A stretch of 64,000 nucleotides of DNA from Isoetes taiwanensis (lineage: Eukaryota; Streptophyta; Lycopodiopsida; Isoetales; Isoetaceae), in the NCBI GenBank assembly GCA_021234155.1, contig JAJEKV010000013.1, positions 13,927,877 to 13,991,876 on the forward strand. Reading direction: 5' to 3'. Positions 37,126 to 48,160 of this stretch are shown in pieces (within the stretch, counting starts at the first letter, position 1; each line of letters opens with the position of its first letter). Both the position numbers and the translations under genes were made by a program. Below the pieces are notes generated by a model. That model did no database searches. It saw nothing but the letters and a program-made list of their open reading frames with translations, and was not told the DNA's origin.

Positions 37126-38698
37126 TGTGACGTCCCCTACTCGCATACGGTGCACTCACCGTATACAAACAGGAGTTCATCCCCCATACCAGCTCCATGC
37201 CGATACAGGGCCCTCCACGTGACACTGCAACCGTGACGGGTTCCAGTGGGAAGAGTGAAGGGGTCATTTTACCACGTCTCCCTCAGGGCCTACCTAGCTG
37301 CGGAAGCGTAAACATACATGTCAGTATACAACATAATCACATATCCACCTCGAAGGGTGGTGCGTCACATCTGCATAGACAATGATCAGCATCATACATA
37401 GGGGTCCTACCCAAGGCTCAGACTCGAAGGGATGACTGACGGCTTGGGTCTCCAGAGTTCATTGCAGACAGAATTCATGGCAATGGATTTGGCTGGCATA
37501 TGAACATAGCATAGGGTTGTCCACTCCATCCGCCCCTCCTGTGCACACTTTGCAGAGTAGGTTGAAGAGTGTTGAGACCTGACTATAGCCCGCCGGATGC
37601 ATAGCCGAAAGGGCTATTCCTGGGCTGCATCTTCCCAGTTCCGATGGGGCAGGTAGGGATCACTCCCTCCAGAGATCTACATGCTGACTCAAGGTGACTA
37701 GAGGGCCACTGCCCTTATTCGACTGAACCCACTGGAAAGTGTACACCACTTCACGTCGGGTGTCGAGCCCATGCTCTACCCACACTCAGTGGTAAGCCAT
37801 TAGACCTAGTCACAATGATCCCCGGTAGGCCTTACACACCAGGGGGATCGTTCAAGAGTCAGAACATGAACCTCCTTCTTAGCCAGTCTGGCCCCTTCAC
37901 CCACAACCAGGTGTGGTTCTTGTACACAGGCCGAATCTACAGTGTGCTAGAGAGGCTAATCTAGGAGCATCTACTACCAAGCTTGAGATCTCTACCCCCC
38001 TTCCCAATACAAGGAGCTCACAGATATACATCATCCATATACAACACAGAGAGCTAAAGAACTAGATCTAATCTATGTCATAGAATTAGGTTCTTTAGTT
38101 AGAGTCTGGTATCTAGAGGTCTAGATAGCTGCTAAGGGCGAGGTAATAGGCTAAACCTACTGATATAAGGACTGGAAGAAGGTTTAGACTATTAATTCGA
38201 CTACATACCTGATCCTTGAGTTGCTCCTCCTGACCTGAGTTCCACCATCCTGCTGAACTGCTCGAATCAAGGAGAACTAATGGTGCAATTCGCTTGCACA
38301 GCTTCTGGGAGGCGGTTTTGGCTCTTGGGGCAGCCAAAACAGAGCTCTAAAACCCTAAAAATGAAAAATGGGCAAGTTAGGGTTTCCCCTCCTAAATAGA
38401 CAAGGGTGGGGCTAGGGTTTCCAATTATCCCCTTTTGGCATGTGGGATAATTGGGAATGGGCCCACTTGCCTTTAATGGCTAGGTGGCAAAATGTGCCCA
38501 CATGGAAAGGTGTGCCCACATTAATGTGCACATTGGTAAATGTGCACATTAATAATAAATGCACATACCTTGCAAGTTGCCCCCTAGGGCTACTAGCCTG
38601 GCTACGCGTCGGCGTACACGTCAGTCGGGGTGGCGTGTACGCGTGACGGGGCAGTACAGTATACGTCTTGGGACCGTATACTGTGCTGGAACGTCACA
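37126..38698 (-). repeat. Left LTR of the chromovirus (full copy)
   Basis: 1573 bp, with TG...CA ends inside a longer terminal inversion (TGTGACGT / ACGTCACA). A perfect 10-bp hairpin (ACAGTATACG with CGTATACTGT, 38656-38684) lies close to the edge next to the internal region, and a shorter one (ATACGG with CCGTAT) lies near 37146-37165. Confidence 0.9.
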
Positions 38699-39547
38699 TT
38701 CTCCCCACCTTGAAATGATGCTGTCCGCAGCATCGTGGGTCTCCCCACCTTGGGATCTTCCTAACCTGCAATCAACCTGATACATACGATATACTACTAT
38801 AATACTTACACATTTATTGCAATTACCTTAAGGTAATATTTATAGAACATTATTATGCATTATGAAGTAATTTATCAATTCATAACATCATTAAAACAAG
38901 TTACTCGATAATTCACTTATCGCGACAATTTAGTTTATCAAAGTTTTAACATTTCATAATTGTTGTTCGAGGTACTCTTCATTCCTTGCAACACATTCCA
39001 ACAAAATTTGTGTTGCAAGTCTTCGTAGCTCGACCTCCTTGCCCTCCGGAGCGCTCTATTGGCCTGCAGGTCGACACTACGTTAGTACCATTTTAATTAT
39101 TAATAAAATTTTGGTTATATGGTGACCACCCCACCTATCTACATGGATGCATGGCTAATCTCCCGGCGTAGGAAGAGGGTGAATCTTCCATTATGGCCGT
39201 GGAGACAGCGCCTATATGCCTATATGCCGCTCATGCCTACACCTCTAGTTGCCCAGCGTGGAGGATATCCTTCCCGTATATGGGGCGTGAAGGATAGATT
39301 CCTCCTATCAAAGCATATATGGGGCTAAAGGTGCCTTTCCTATTCTCTCGAGGTCGTCTACTTCCGTGGGACAGAAGTAGACTTTCTAATCTACCTTCCA
39401 CTCGTCCAAGCGGAAACGCGGTCATGCCTACATTGACATTACACCACGCCCTAGAGATCACCGTAGTGGTCCCATCATCGGTAACAACGCATGCGACCCA
39501 TACCTAGCATAGGTTGCATGCGTAGATTAATCTTAACTACCATAGAA

Positions 39548-42300
39548 CTAATCTACACAAATCGACATGCCTGAGCCGATTTCTTCGGAGATGACTTTGC
39601 CGTCCCATTGCTCCATAAACTGTGGGTACTGCTTTACTAGATCTTTCTTAAGTACCCATGTGGCGTCTTCCACTGGCAAGTGCTTCCACTTGACCAAGAA
39701 TTGGAGAAACTCTGATCTTCTCGTTTTCTTGAAGGCTTTATCAAGAATCAATTCTGGAACTAAATCCAGCTGCTCCTCCGTCATTTCCAACAACGTTGGA
39801 GTGTCCAAGACTTCGTCTGGATTGGGGGTATGTTTCTTCAATAAACTCACGTGGAAGACCTTATGAATCTTTAGGTGTGCTGGCAAATCTAGCTTGTAGG
39901 ATTGATTACCTACTCTCTTGACTATTCTGAAAGGTCCAGCCCACCTTGGAGCAAGCTTCTTGCAATTACCGATGCGGAGCTTCGCCTGCTTCACCTTGAT
40001 CTTGAGCCATACATCGTCTCCAACTCGGAACTCTCTGACTGTTCGATGCTTGTCGGCGATGCTCTTCTGTCGACTTCTTGCTGCTAGCAGATATCCTCGA
40101 ACTTCTTCCACGAGCTGCTGCATGTCGGACAACATCTGCTGCGAAACCTCTACTTTTGACACGGGATTGTGCCAAGTGTCTGGAGTTAGGCACTGATAGC
40201 CGTAATTAATCATAAACGGCGACATTTGGGATGATTCTTGCTTGGTGCTATTGTAGGCAAACTCCACCAAGTGAATAAATTCTTCCCACATACCTTGCTT
40301 ATTCCAGACATAGTTCCGTAGCATGTCCTCCAAAATCCTGTTGGTCCGCTCCGTTTGGCCATCCGTCTGAGGATGATACGCCGTGCTCATGGATAGCTTC
40401 GTCTGAATGGTCGCAAAGAGGTCTTGCCAGAAGGCACTCATAAACTTCGGATCCCTGTCGGAGATAATCTCCCTTGGCATGCCATGAAGCCTGAAGATCT
40501 CCTTGGTGAAGAGCTTTGCTGTATCCATAGCCGTATCTGTGGTCCTGCAAGGCACAAAATGTGCCATCTTCGACAACTTGTCGACCACCACCATCAAGGC
40601 ATCCTTCCCTCTTACTGTTCTTGGAAGCCCTGTGATGAAATCCATGCTGATCACCTCCCACTTAGCGTTTGGCACCGCTAATGGCTCTAATGCTCCTGGA
40701 ATTCGAAGCTGCTCTGCCTTCGTCTGCTGACATAGCTGACATTCCCTGATGTAGCGAGCTACTTGCTTCTTCATTCCTGGCCAATAATAGCTGCCGCGCA
40801 CTTTGAAATATGTTTTCATGAATCCCGCATGGCCAGCTATTGGGCTGTTGTGCGTGTCATGGAGGATCAATTTCCTTACACCTGATGATTCGGGCATGCA
40901 CAACTTGTTCTTATGGTATAACAGGTTGCCTTCCTTCTTATAATGTTTAAAGGCTTCCCGCTCTTTATCTGTTCTAGCCTCCCTAGAGAGGCTTGCCCAT
41001 ACTTCCCTGAAATCCACGTCCGTTGGCAAGGACTCTTCAATCTTCTTACCAAAGTCGCTGGAGAGCGTCGAAATTGCATTGCAATGCACTCTAGTTGTCA
41101 GGGGATGCCTTGAAAGCGCATCCGCTACCACATTGAGCTTCCCTGGCTTGTAGACTATATCAAAGTCATACTCTTCAAGGAACTCCATCCACCTTCTCTG
41201 CCTCAGGTTGAGGTGTGGTTGCGTGAATACATACTGGAGGCTCAGATGGTCTGTATCCAATTGGAACTTCCTTCCCAAAAGATCGTGCCTCCAAATTCTT
41301 AATACCCTGACAACCGCAAGCAATTCCTGATTGTGCGTCGGGTAGCGCGTTTCGGCGTCGTTCATCTTCCTGGAATTATACGCTACTACACGCTCTTCTT
41401 GCATGAGCACTGCACCTGTAGCTATCTTACTTGCATCCGTGACTACAAGCTTATCTTTCTCTGGGTCTGGCAGGGTTAAGACTGGGGCGGTTGTTAATGC
41501 TTCCTTCAGCAATTCAAATCCCGCTTGTGCTTTCTTGTGCCAATGTTCTGCCCAATCTTTCACCTTTTCCGCCCTCGTCAAGTCTGTCAGCGGGGCCGCT
41601 ATCTTAGCAAAATTCTTCACGAACTTCCTGTAGTACCCTACTAGGCCGAGAAAACTTCTGACCTCATGCACATTCTTTGGTACCGGCCACTGAATGACGG
41701 CTTCAATCTTGGCAGGGTCCGTCGAAATTCCTTCTACTGATATCACATGACCCAGGTATTCCACCTTCTCCGTTGCGAAGTGACGCCCGACAACTTATGC
41801 ATAACCGGTGCCTCTTCAACTTCTCCAAAGACTCTCCTTAAGTGTTTATACGTGTTCTTCAAGGGATCTGCTATACACCAAAATGTCGTCAAAGAATACA
41901 ATTACAAAGGTGTCTAAGAACTCCCTGAAGATGTCGTTCATGAGCCTCATGAACGTCGCGGGGGCGTTTGATAAGCCGAAAGGCATTACCGTGAACTCAT
42001 AATGCCCATACCGCGTTCTGAAGGCGGTTTTATGGATATCTTCTTCCTTTATCCGGATCTGATGATAACCTCGACCTTAAGTCGATTTTGAGAAGACCTT
42101 TGCACCTTGAAGCTGATCCACCAAGTCATCTCGATGCGGGAGCGCATACTTGTTCTTGATGGTGTGCTTGTTCAAGCGCCTATAGTCTATATGCACATCC
42201 TCAAACCGCCATCCTTCTTCTTGACAAAAGAATAGGCGCTCCAAAGCGGCGAGGACGCTAGGTCTAATGAAGCCTAGGTCGAGCAACTCCCGCAATTGCT
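39548..42300 (-). mobile_element. Chromovirus pol region: RT, RNase H, integrase, chromodomain
   Basis: Fossil pol domains, right to left. Reverse transcriptase is at about 41500-42300 ([17 protein letters not shown]; then FLGLVGYYRKFVKNFAKIAA in the connection). RNase H is at about 41080-41480 (VVTDASKIATGAVLMQEE, YPTHNQELLAVV). Integrase covers about 39900-40900, with an HHCC zinc site (HAGFMKTYFKVRGSYYWPGM) and a core containing MDFITGLPRT and YHPQTDGQTERTNR. The chromodomain is at about 39605-39754 (FLVKWKHLPVEDATWVLKKD). The integrase-chromodomain end is well conserved; the region as a whole is broken. Confidence 0.92.
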
Positions 42301-42458
42301 TCTTTAGCTCCGTCGGCTCTCGCGGTCGTCATGCGTATGGAGCCTTACTTGTCGGCTTTGTTCCCGGTTCGAAGTGCTATCTCATACTCGACTCCCACGT
42401 AAGGAGGAGGAAGCCGCTTGATCTCATCCGAAAGAGATCATGGAACTCCGTGATCAAC

Positions 42459-44396
42459 TTAGCTATTTGCCGGCAACTTTTCGAGCACCTTGTCTTCTTT
42501 GCTTTCTTCCAACTCCGGTTCTTCAATCTCAAGCTTGAAGATGTATGCTACCTGCTCGCTCTTGATGCACTTGAACAGCCGCTTAGAAGACATACACTGC
42601 ATGATGGGAACAACTTCTTTACCTGTGATCTCAATGATCTTGCCGTCGGGCGTTGGGAAGGTCACCTTCCGCTTCCCACAATCGATGATGGCCCCTGCTG
42701 GTCCAAGATACTCCATTCCTATGATCAGGTCATACTTGCCAATGCCCATTACTTCTGCCCCCATCTGGATATTAATCCCTGGCAAGTCGATGTCGAAATT
42801 AATTCTCTTGCCTGACGTCTGCCTTACTGCTCCACTCGCTAAGACAACGGGCCTTGGCTTCGACTTTAATGGTTTCAACTTCAACATTTCAACCATTCTG
42901 GGGGATGCAAAGTTATGGCTACTTCCTGAGTCTATCAGGACTATGAATGACTTGGCCTTGGCCTTCCCTACTGTGGAAATTACTTTATACTGGCTCTCCG
43001 CTTGCTCTGTATCTATTGCGGCAAAGATATGGCACTCACCCTGGATGTAGTCGCGGACTGCTTCGCCGTCGTCGTCAGACAGAGTGTCCCAATCTCCCAA
43101 CTCCGCTAGCGCTGCACTCATGACGTAGGGGCAGTTCGCTGTCCTATGGCCTGGCTGGAAGCACCTGAAGCAAAGCTGCTTTTCTATGCACTCTTGCCTC
43201 TTTTCCTTGGGCATAGCCTGCAAAAAGGATCGCACTGCTTTGGAGTAATTTGACCCCTCCTGCTTGTCCTTGAAGGACATCTGTTTCTTCTCCTGCTGCT
43301 TTCCCTGGTTGCCACCATATGGGGCTCTAGCTGGACCTGGACTGGCTGCCCTAGGGCTATAACTCCCTGTTGCCTTGCCTTTATCCTGGTAATACTACTG
43401 CCTCTGCCCGCTATTCTGAGGTCCTGTCCCTTGCAAGCTTATTGCCTTGGATTCTGCTTCTGATACTGTCTTAGGGTTTATTGCCCTTACAAGCTTGCGG
43501 ATCTCCTCGTTCAGCCCCTCAATGTAGCTCTCTACTGCATGCTTTTCACCCCACCTTGGCACATAAAGCCTTAACCTCATGAATTCCTCTGTATATTTCT
43601 GGACTGATTTGTTTCCCTGTTGCAACCTGTAGAACTGTTGCATCATGCTGGACTTGTGCTCTCTTGGGACGTAATGGCGCTTGAAGGCTTTAGCAAACTT
43701 TCTGAACTTACAAGCATCCCTGCTTAAGCCATGTGCCTTTGCATAACCCTTCCACCAAATCCGTGCGGCTCCTTTCAAGTTGGCTGTTGCCACTCTGCCT
43801 TTGTCTTTATCCTTCATGCCATAGGCATTGCCGTACTCACTCATTTCGTCCAGCCATGCCTCTGCTTCTAATCCTGATCTGTTCTCCCCCGAGAACTGTT
43901 CGAGTTTCCGGGCCTTCCATACATTGCCCAGTGCAGAATCTACCTTCTTCTGGTAGTTAGAGGCTCTGGTGTCTTTTTGTCGTCCATATGCGGTATCCCT
44001 CTGCCTTCCATCTGTGGTGACCCTCTGCCTCCCATCTGTACGGTCCTGGGCCTGCTCTTCCTCTTCCTCGGAGTCGGAGTCTGAGTCCGAGCTTGAGTCG
44101 GAGGATTCCGAGCTGGAGGACCTCCTTCTCTTGCTCCTCTTCTTGTCTCTTCCTGTTTTCCGGGCTGATGCTTGCGGCAACTGGGCGTTGCCCACCGAAC
44201 CCGCTCCTGCTTGTGCGACCAGCAAAGCCTTTATCTGCTCCAGGTCCGTCCTCATCTGTGATATTTCCTCTTCTGGGGTCATGGGTCCAAATTCCTCAAA
44301 CAGGTTCCTTGCCGGGGGTGGCCTGGGCGGACTCTGTTCTTCCATATGGTCTCGGCATTGTCGTTCCCCTGAGCCTAGGCCTCTAGCTGCATGCAC
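42459..44396 (-). mobile_element. Chromovirus gag, zinc knuckle and protease region
   Basis: Gag is at about 43395-44396: a proline-rich start, a serine/acidic middle, then the retrotransposon gag fold (EAWLDEMSEYGNAYGM, AARIWWKGYAKAHG, QGNKSVQKYTEEFMRLR). At 42459-43280 a CCHC knuckle (CFRCFQPGHRTANC) is followed by the aspartic protease motif (FIVLIDSGSSHNFASPRM). Order and content are normal for a chromovirus; the fossil is broken. Confidence 0.9.
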
Positions 44397-44549
44397 AAGT
44401 AATTCATGGCTATATGGTTAGTTTTACTTGTTCTCTTGCATTATTTATGTTTGTTGGTATAGTTGGGGAACAAAATACATCAACAAAACATTTAAAGTGC
44501 AAAAGAAATTATATTTATATTATATAAAATCTCCGAGATCAAGAGTCTA

Positions 44550-46115
44550 CTAATCTTGAAATCGCCGGTAAGATGGGTTGTCCTCAAGGAACTTCTTAAC
44601 TTGGGCCGTTCCTATGGAGTGTCCCAAGTTCCTAAGGACATTGGTCGACGTCCCGCCCTGCAAGGCCGTCACCAACTCTTCCACCCTGCGGTCGGAGGTG
44701 TAGGCCGCGGTTACCGCCAATCTTCCCTGCCGTCGGTAGGGCACGGCGAAATCGAAGAGGTCAAGTGCCATTGCTCTCTTCACTAGGACAGCATAGTCGA
44801 CATTTGCCGCTATTCGAGCATGCCTGCCGAAGCCTGAGAGTGCAATAAGCATGAACACTCCTTCTTCTCCTCGTGGGCTGAATTTGCGGAGTACCACCGC
44901 TATTCTCCCATCCAGCAGCAGGGGCAGGTAATACCTCAGCGACCTGTCGTTGTGTGTTGCGGATGATTCCCCACTTGCTTGGCCTCCAGCTCGATGACGT
45001 CCGGCGTACTCGTCGACCTCTACCTCAGTCAGCTCTCGGTAGTCTGCAATTGTGGAGTCGACTCGCCTGATGTCGATTCCGGCTCCTCTTGCTGGAGGTG
45101 GTGTCGAGGGGCTCGGCATCAAGATGCTGGTGGTCTTGTCTCTGATCCCCATCCGTTCCTGAATGGCGAGGAACTCTTCTTCCGATGGCAGGTCTCCGGC
45201 CTCCATAACCTGTCTTATGCTGATGTAGGCCTGGATGTCGGAAGTCGACTCCCCTGTGTAGGTGTCGGCTTCTCGCACTTGAAGCGGGAAGTCTGAGGCT
45301 CCCCGGACGATGAAGTCGTCCAAATCTGGTTGCTGCCGTAGTTGGTGCAGCAACTCATCAAGCCGGAGCTCCCTCTCCCTGCATTCGGGAAGATTCTGTA
45401 TGTCACTGAGGAGTAGATACTCCTCTCCGTTGATGATGATGGGGGCTAGGCTTGTGATGCCTAGCCCAAGTGGTGGAGCGACTCTGAGGGTCTGTCGGCT
45501 CCGCTCGATGTTGGCCAGCTCCTCCTCTGCTTGCCGCCGTTCTTCCTCTGAGTCGAGCTCCGTGTACTCTTCGTCGTCCGACTCCTCTTCTTCTTCGCTT
45601 CCTTCTTGCTCCTGCTGGTACTGCAAAAGCATCCGCTCTTCTGCTTGGGCTGCTATGGGGTCCACCTCCATGGGACGAATAGAGGTTGCCCCCATTGGGT
45701 TTTCGGCACGGTGGGATAGGAAAATAGCTAGGGCGGCGGTATAGGAGAAATACTTGGTCCTGTCAACTGTCAGGACCATGTAGTCAGGACCATGTAGTTT
45801 GGGACATCACCCAAGGCTGCTTGAAGGGATGGACGGGGCACAAAATAGCCTATGCAAGGGGGGAGCTGGACGAGGGAGGGTCCTACCCTAGCTTGGAACT
45901 CTGCTAAAACTTATCTATATGCTGGGGTTGCATTCAGAGTGGCTTGGAAATCTATTTCTTTCCCAAAGACTCGGAAGATGTCATTGACATCCGCCTCGGC
46001 AGCATGGGCACTGGCGCTGTACCATCGCCTGAAGTCAGCAGTGGCCATTGATCTAGCGAAGAAGAGACTATCAAACAGATGCAGAAGCGCCTCAGGGAGC
46101 TGGAAGATCGCCTAA
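44550..46115 (-). mobile_element. Extra frame upstream of gag, unrecognised protein
   Basis: A long coding-like stretch precedes gag on the same strand. Its first part (about 45790-46115) reads on the same strand with similar character (for example FRRWYSASAHAAEADVNDIF). The main part (44550-45779) has an acidic region (EEEEESDDEEYTELDSEEE), a leucine-rich middle, and a structured-looking C-terminal third (SLRYYLPLLLDGRIAVVLRK, VDYAVLVKRAMALDLFDFAV). I recognise no family: it is neither gag nor a histone. Extra frames before gag are known in Ogre elements of the Tat lineage but are unusual in chromoviruses. Fossil, broken. Confidence 0.7.
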
Positions 46116-46311
46116 GCAGTGGAGAGCAAACTTGTAGGGTGCTAAATGGGGAAATGGGGGACCTATTTATAGAAAAGGGGGGAAAACCCTAATTTTTGGA
46201 TGACCTAGAATTTACTAGGATTGGGCGATTCTGATCTATTAATAGGTGCAATTGAGAGTTTGAAGACTACTTTTATCATTTGGGTATGGCATGGTGACAA
46301 AATGCTGAGAG

Positions 46312-46378
46312 GTCTCACACGTTGCGCCCAGACCGATAATGAAAAGTTCATTTTCTGCCCTGGCGCGACGTGTGAGAC
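46312..46378. repeat. Nested hairpin, copy 1
   Basis: GTCTCACACGT (46312-46322) pairs perfectly with ACGTGTGAGAC (46368-46378). An inner palindrome AATGAA / TTCATT sits in the middle, and GCGCC-like bases extend the outer stem. It lies between the two extra frames of the chromovirus. Confidence 0.9.
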
Positions 46379-46507
46379 ATGGGTTCTAAATGGGCTAAAC
46401 TGAGACATGGGTGATCTAAGGGTCTAATCTTACTGAACTCGTCGAGTTAGGCAGAATTGACCCCTTATTTGGTCGATTTGGAGCTGTTTTGGGCATTTTT
46501 GGGCATG

Positions 46508-46574
46508 GTCTCACACGTTGCGCCCAGCCCGAAAATGAAAAGTTCATTTTCTGTCCTGGCGCGACGTGTGAGAC
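46508..46574. repeat. Nested hairpin, copy 2
   Basis: This has the same 67-nt structure as 46312-46378, with only a few differences confined to the loop-proximal parts. It starts 196 nt further right, with perfect outer arms at 46508-46518 and 46564-46574. Confidence 0.9.
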
Positions 46575-46717
46575 ATCGTCTCAATTTTGCTCAAAAAGTC
46601 CAATTTTACTAAAACAAAAACCAGAATTCAATATCTTAACCTAATTAAGCAAGATTAACATATTATTTACTCAAAAATTCTTTATATTAACAAAAATTTC
46701 CATTATTTACAAGAAGT

Positions 46718-47728
46718 TCAAGGGCGTTCTCCCTTGATGTGTCTAGCCAGATGCATATCCTGTCTCATGAGTGTGACCCTCTTCGCGTGAACTGTGCAGG
46801 CCGTCGAATCTTCAAAGTGCTGCACCAGTTTTTGCTCTGCTGCCTCCTGTAGGCACAACAACATTTCGTCGGTCACCCGCATGTCTGTGTTATACTCTTG
46901 CATAACCTCTCGGACCAAGCGTTGAAACGGTGCCCGGGGGATCAAGAGTCCGTAACTTCGCTGGAAGTGCCGGATTTCCTTGAGGGCTCTCTGCTCCTTC
47001 TGCTTGCTGTTGGTCCGCTTCTTTCCTGGTGCTTTGGGAGGCTTGGGCCTGGGTGGCGGCGGCTTCAGGGTCTGGCTTTTTGTCGGGTGTCCGCCTTCAA
47101 TTGTTCTCACCCTGTGCTCCTGGTAGTAAGCGTTGTACGCCTCCCACTTCACCATGTAGGCATTGTGCTCCTTGATCTTCTTCTGATAGACCTTGACGGG
47201 GTCTATCACATACGCCTCCCGTTGTGGCCGCGGGGCTTTAACCCTATCCCACGTCGGGAAAGGTGGGGGTTTCGCCAGCTGCCCGGGCTGCTCCTGTTCT
47301 GGTGCCACCTGCTCAGGTACTTCCTTCTCCACGACCGGGGGTTTTGAAGAACTTGCTCCCTCAGTGTTGGGGATGTAATCTTCGTCCAAGTCGTCGGTAG
47401 AAGGCGGGGTCTGCTCGCCTGATGGCCCATTGATGATGGGGCCCTTTGCTCGCTTACCAACCTTCACAACTGTTCTCTTGCCCGCCTTAATGCCTTTGGC
47501 CCTCTTCCTCTTCGGCTCGCCGGCTGTGGTTGGTTCGTCCTCCCGTCTTTTTGTCCTCCTCTCTCGGCGGCGCTCTTTGGCTTCATACTTGCTGATGAAC
47601 GCCGCGAGGTCTTCTTCTTCAGTAGGGCTAAGCTTCGGCTGCCGCTGCTCCTCTCTCTCCTCAGCCTCCTGCAGATGGGCCCAAGCTTCGAGTTGTTCCT
47701 CGACAGTCGGCTGAACTGCTCGAATCAA
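46718..47728 (-). mobile_element. Retrotransposon frame ending in a histone H3-like domain
   Basis: 336 codons on the element's coding strand. Residues 1-245 form a charged, lysine- and proline-rich tail with a basic nuclear-signal-like patch (KRKRAKGIKAGKRTVVKVGK) and PPPPRPKPPKAPGKKR just before the fold. Residues 246-336 (46993-46721) are a complete H3 histone fold: ALKEIRHFQ (alpha-N), LLIPRAPFQRLVREV (alpha-1), NTDMR (loop 1), LQEAAEQKLVQHFED (alpha-2), HAKRVTLMRQD (loop 2), LARHIKGERP. Against remembered canonical H3 residues 45-135 it aligns with no gap, about 48 of 91 identical, and ends at the same residue. ALKEIRHFQ and RVTLMR recall plant CENH3, but loop 1 has the H3 length. The canonical ARTKQTARKS tail is absent. 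The frame opens against the right LTR copy, so its true amino end is uncertain. Confidence 0.9.
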
Positions 47729-48155
47729 GGAGAACTAATGGTGCAATTCGCTTGCACAGCTTCTGGGATGCGGTTTTGGCTCTTGGGGCAGCCAAAACAG
47801 AGCTCTAAAACCCTAAAAACGAAAAATGGGCAAGTTAGGGTTCCCCTCCTAAATAGACAAGGGTGGGGCTAGGGTTTCCAATTATCCCATTTTGGCATGT
47901 GGGATAATTGGGAATGGGCCCACTTGCCTTTAATGGCTAGGTGGCAAAATGTGCCCACATGGAAAGGTGTGCCCACATTAATGTGCACATTGGTAAATGT
48001 GCACATTAATAATAAATGCACATACCTTGCAAGTTGCCCCCTAGGGCTACTAGCCTGGCTACGCGTCGGCGTACACGTCAGTCGGGGTGGCGTGTACGCA
48101 TGACGGGGCAGTACAGTATACGTCTTGGGACCGTATACTGTGCTGGAACGTCACA
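47710..48155 (-). repeat. Right LTR copy of the chromovirus (partial)
   Basis: 446 bp nearly identical to 38252-38698, with four substitutions and one single-base length difference by my reading. It is followed by the target duplication CAAGC and lies directly against the H3-like frame. Confidence 0.92.
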
Positions 48156-48160
48156 CAAGC

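Larger units (their letters stand above)
37126..48155 (-). mobile_element. Ty3/gypsy chromovirus fossil carrying a histone H3-like frame
   Basis: An 11.0-kb element is flanked by the 5-bp duplication CAAGC (37121-37125, 48156-48160). It has a long LTR on the left (37126-38698, TGTGACGTCC to ACGTCACA) and a shorter copy of that LTR on the right (47710-48155). A purine tract (AAGGTGGGGAG on the minus strand) abuts the left LTR. Parts on the minus strand, in order: H3-like frame, twin hairpins, unrecognised frame, gag, CCHC knuckle and protease, reverse transcriptase, RNase H, integrase, chromodomain. Over the shared 446 bp the LTRs differ at only about five positions (near 1 percent), so insertion is recent: under one to a few million years depending on the rate. 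It is broken, with a handful of breaks. Chromodomain and RT-before-integrase order place it in the chromoviruses. Confidence 0.93.

Noticed and set aside
44550-45779. Idea that the second extra frame is another core histone
   Set aside because: No histone-fold wording or length; the C-terminal third is structured but unlike H2A, H2B or H4.
46205-46408. Small open frames on both strands at the first hairpin
   Set aside because: They are by-products of the inverted repeat.
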